Of a stretch of 23,127 bases of DNA, positions 22,217-23,127 are shown in pieces. The first letter of the stretch is position 1. Every line of letters begins with the position of its first letter. A program made the position numbers and the translations under genes. The notes below the pieces were generated by a model. The model was not told where the DNA came from. It worked only from the letters and a program-made list of their open reading frames with translations, and made no database searches. Source of the DNA: Sphingomonas sp. (GTDB lineage Bacteria; Pseudomonadota; Alphaproteobacteria; Sphingomonadales; Sphingomonadaceae); assembly GCA_030824725.1 (NCBI GenBank), contig JAPJRE010000015.1, forward strand, positions 1 to 23,127, given 5' to 3'.

Positions 22217-23127
22217 ACTTCTGACCCCATTTTGCGCGCGTGCGTGGCGCATTGGATGTGTTTGGACGGGCTGCTGCTTCCGGTGCCTCGCTCATGGCTT
22301 GGCCACGACGCGGGCCATCTTTCTGCTGGTTGGCCGCATTTGACGTTTTTGCGCCGCTGGCCGGGGGCCTTCGGGTTCCGGATCGACGCCGCTCATTGGT
22401 ACGTGGCGTCTGGACCGTCGCATCCTGGCGGAATGGCGCTGCCATCTGGTCGCGCAGCTGGAACTGTGGGGCATCGGCAGCGACGGGCTGGACCAAGTTG
22501 CTGAGATCCTCGTCGACAACCTCAACGATGTCGCCAACCACGCGTTTGAAGAGCGGCGAATCCTTGAGTTTGGCCAAGGTCTTCCGGTCGTGCTCGGAAG
22601 CTTCTGGCGTGATGTTTCGGATCTCGTTGAAAAGGCTTGCTCGAACCTCTACCAGTTTTTCGCCGAATGCTTCCTCGGTATCGCCCGAGTATTCTTGCAT
22701 ATCGATCTTGGCAATTTCGCATACACGCTTGTGTGCCCAATAAGGCATGCCAGAGGCATATTCCTGATTGACGGCCGGCAACGTAACGTACTGCTTTGTA
22801 CGCGCGTTCCAGACGTGAATACGACCGATATCATCGCGAGAATACTTCGCTTTAACTTTAAGCGTGATAACCTTGTTTTTAGCCTCTGATGGTGGCTGCA
22901 AAGAAACTTGGTCATCGATCAGCCGCCGCGTTTCCCGAGCATCGGAGTAGCGGATGCCCTTTAGCACGACGCCGCTTGGCCTCAGCTTCGCATCATACTC
23001 GATGTCGCCGATCGACTTTTTGAACTCATCGAGATCGTCGATAACCGACACGCCGACCTTTGCGGCGTGCTGGCTGAAGACGAGAGCAGGCGAGCGGCCC
23101 TCGAGCCCCTTATGAGGCGTCAAGTGG
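22209..23127 (-). CDS. TnsB/TniA-like DDE transposase, C-terminal part (cut by window edge)
   Basis: The last 305 or so residues of a Mu/TnsB-type transposase; the frame is open through the right edge, so the catalytic DDE core is mostly outside. The visible part begins HLTPHKGLEGRSPALVF, the end of the integrase core typical of this family (H-x-TPH-x-GL-x-GR-P). The Mu transposase C-terminal beta-barrel domain follows (GVVLKGIRYSD, RIHVWNARTKQYVTLPAV, YASGMPYWAHKRV). The last 100 residues are Pro/Arg/Ala-rich and disordered-looking (ERRRSGTRRPPASGAKTS), ending ARTKWGQ-like; in Tn7 the equivalent tail contacts TnsC. The overlap with the ATPase gene suggests coupling. Whether it pairs with a TnsA endonuclease cannot be seen. 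Confidence 0.85.
   Translation of the reverse strand, partial: HLTPHKGLEGRSPALVFSQHAAKVGVSVIDDLDEFKKSIGDIEYDAKLRPSGVVLKGIRYSDARETRRLIDDQVSLQPPSEAKNKVITLKVKAKYSRDDIGRIHVWNARTKQYVTLPAVNQEYASGMPYWAHKRVCEIAKIDMQEYSGDTEEAFGEKLVEVRASLFNEIRNITPEASEHDRKTLAKLKDSPLFKRVVGDIVEVVDEDLSNLVQPVAADAPQFQLRDQMAAPFRQDATVQTPRTNERRRSGTRRPPASGAKTSNAANQQKDGPRRGQAMSEAPEAAARPNTSNAPRTRAKWGQKYD

Larger units (their letters stand above)
19041..23127 (-). mobile_element. Tn7/Tn5053-like transposon, left part (TnsB-TnsC-TniQ module)
   Basis: Three coupled minus-strand genes encode a DDE transposase C-terminus (TnsB/TniA type), an AAA ATPase (TnsC/TniB type) and a TniQ-domain protein. This is the core machinery of cut-and-paste/replicative elements of the Tn7, Tn5053/Tn402 and CAST groups. 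Codon use is less GC3-biased than in neighbouring genes, supporting recent transfer. The left boundary given here is only where composition changes; the right end is beyond the window. No resolvase, TnsA or cargo gene is visible inside it. Confidence 0.8.

Noticed and set aside
22209..23123. Reading the transposase as a complete 304-residue protein from a TTG at 23123
   Set aside because: The frame stays open to the window edge with His before that TTG, within the conserved H-x-TPH-x-GL motif, so the gene clearly continues to the right.
19041..23127. CRISPR-associated transposon
   Set aside because: TnsB, TnsC and TniQ fit, but no Cas12k, Cascade gene or repeat-spacer array is in the window; it remains possible only for the unseen right part.

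Overview
The window is GC-rich chromosomal DNA from an alphaproteobacterium, most likely Sphingomonadaceae (Sphingomonas or a close relative). The grounds are the strong G/C third-position bias, a mitofilin-like gene directly after a hemD-like gene end, COQ9, a RibB with a zinc-less GTP-cyclohydrolase-like tail, and short GC-rich palindromic repeats of the kind scattered through sphingomonad genomes. The genus is inferred from gene content and style, not from a marker gene.

Layout. 1-3812 (+): the end of a probable hemD, a mitofilin/Mic60-like membrane protein, then a tightly coupled set of glutaryl-CoA dehydrogenase, GNAT acetyltransferase and class III CoA-transferase, which fits glutarate/glutaryl-CoA breakdown (lysine or tryptophan catabolism). 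3832-3927: an inverted-repeat (REP-like) element. 3943-5545 (-): a COQ9 family protein (ubiquinone) and an EamA/DMT transporter, divergent from an Old Yellow Enzyme ene-reductase (5600-6715, +).

6703-13370 is one long minus-strand block. In transcription order it holds a glutamyl-tRNA synthetase, a TonB-type energy transducer, a small membrane/coiled-coil protein, ribD, ribE, ribB, ribH, a GNAT acetyltransferase and a small membrane protein carrying an in-frame palindromic repeat insertion. From the small membrane protein to the acetyltransferase every junction overlaps, so riboflavin synthesis genes and the flanking small genes are probably translationally coupled. No competent GTP cyclohydrolase II is visible, so that first step must be encoded elsewhere. 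prs (PRPP synthetase) diverges from gltX at 13488 and ends at a strong hairpin against a convergent TauE/SafE permease. A small ABM-type monooxygenase and an MFS transporter follow (ATGA overlap), then a six-TM GGDEF-EAL cyclic-di-GMP protein (16957-18867).

The right end is accessory DNA. From about 19041 base composition and codon use become less GC-extreme, and three coupled minus-strand genes form a TnsB/TniA - TnsC/TniB - TniQ transposition module (Tn7/Tn5053-like). TnsB is cut by the window edge. Downstream of tniQ are a 16-bp-stem intrinsic terminator, two 20-bp direct repeats 31 bp apart (candidate TnsB-binding sites) and a 14-bp repeat, together marking a probable transposon end next to the GGDEF-EAL gene. 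The TniQ is unusually long (602 aa), more like a TnsD target selector. No Cas gene or CRISPR array is in the window. Cargo, any TnsA, and the other end would lie to the right. This module is the part most likely to hold something undescribed.
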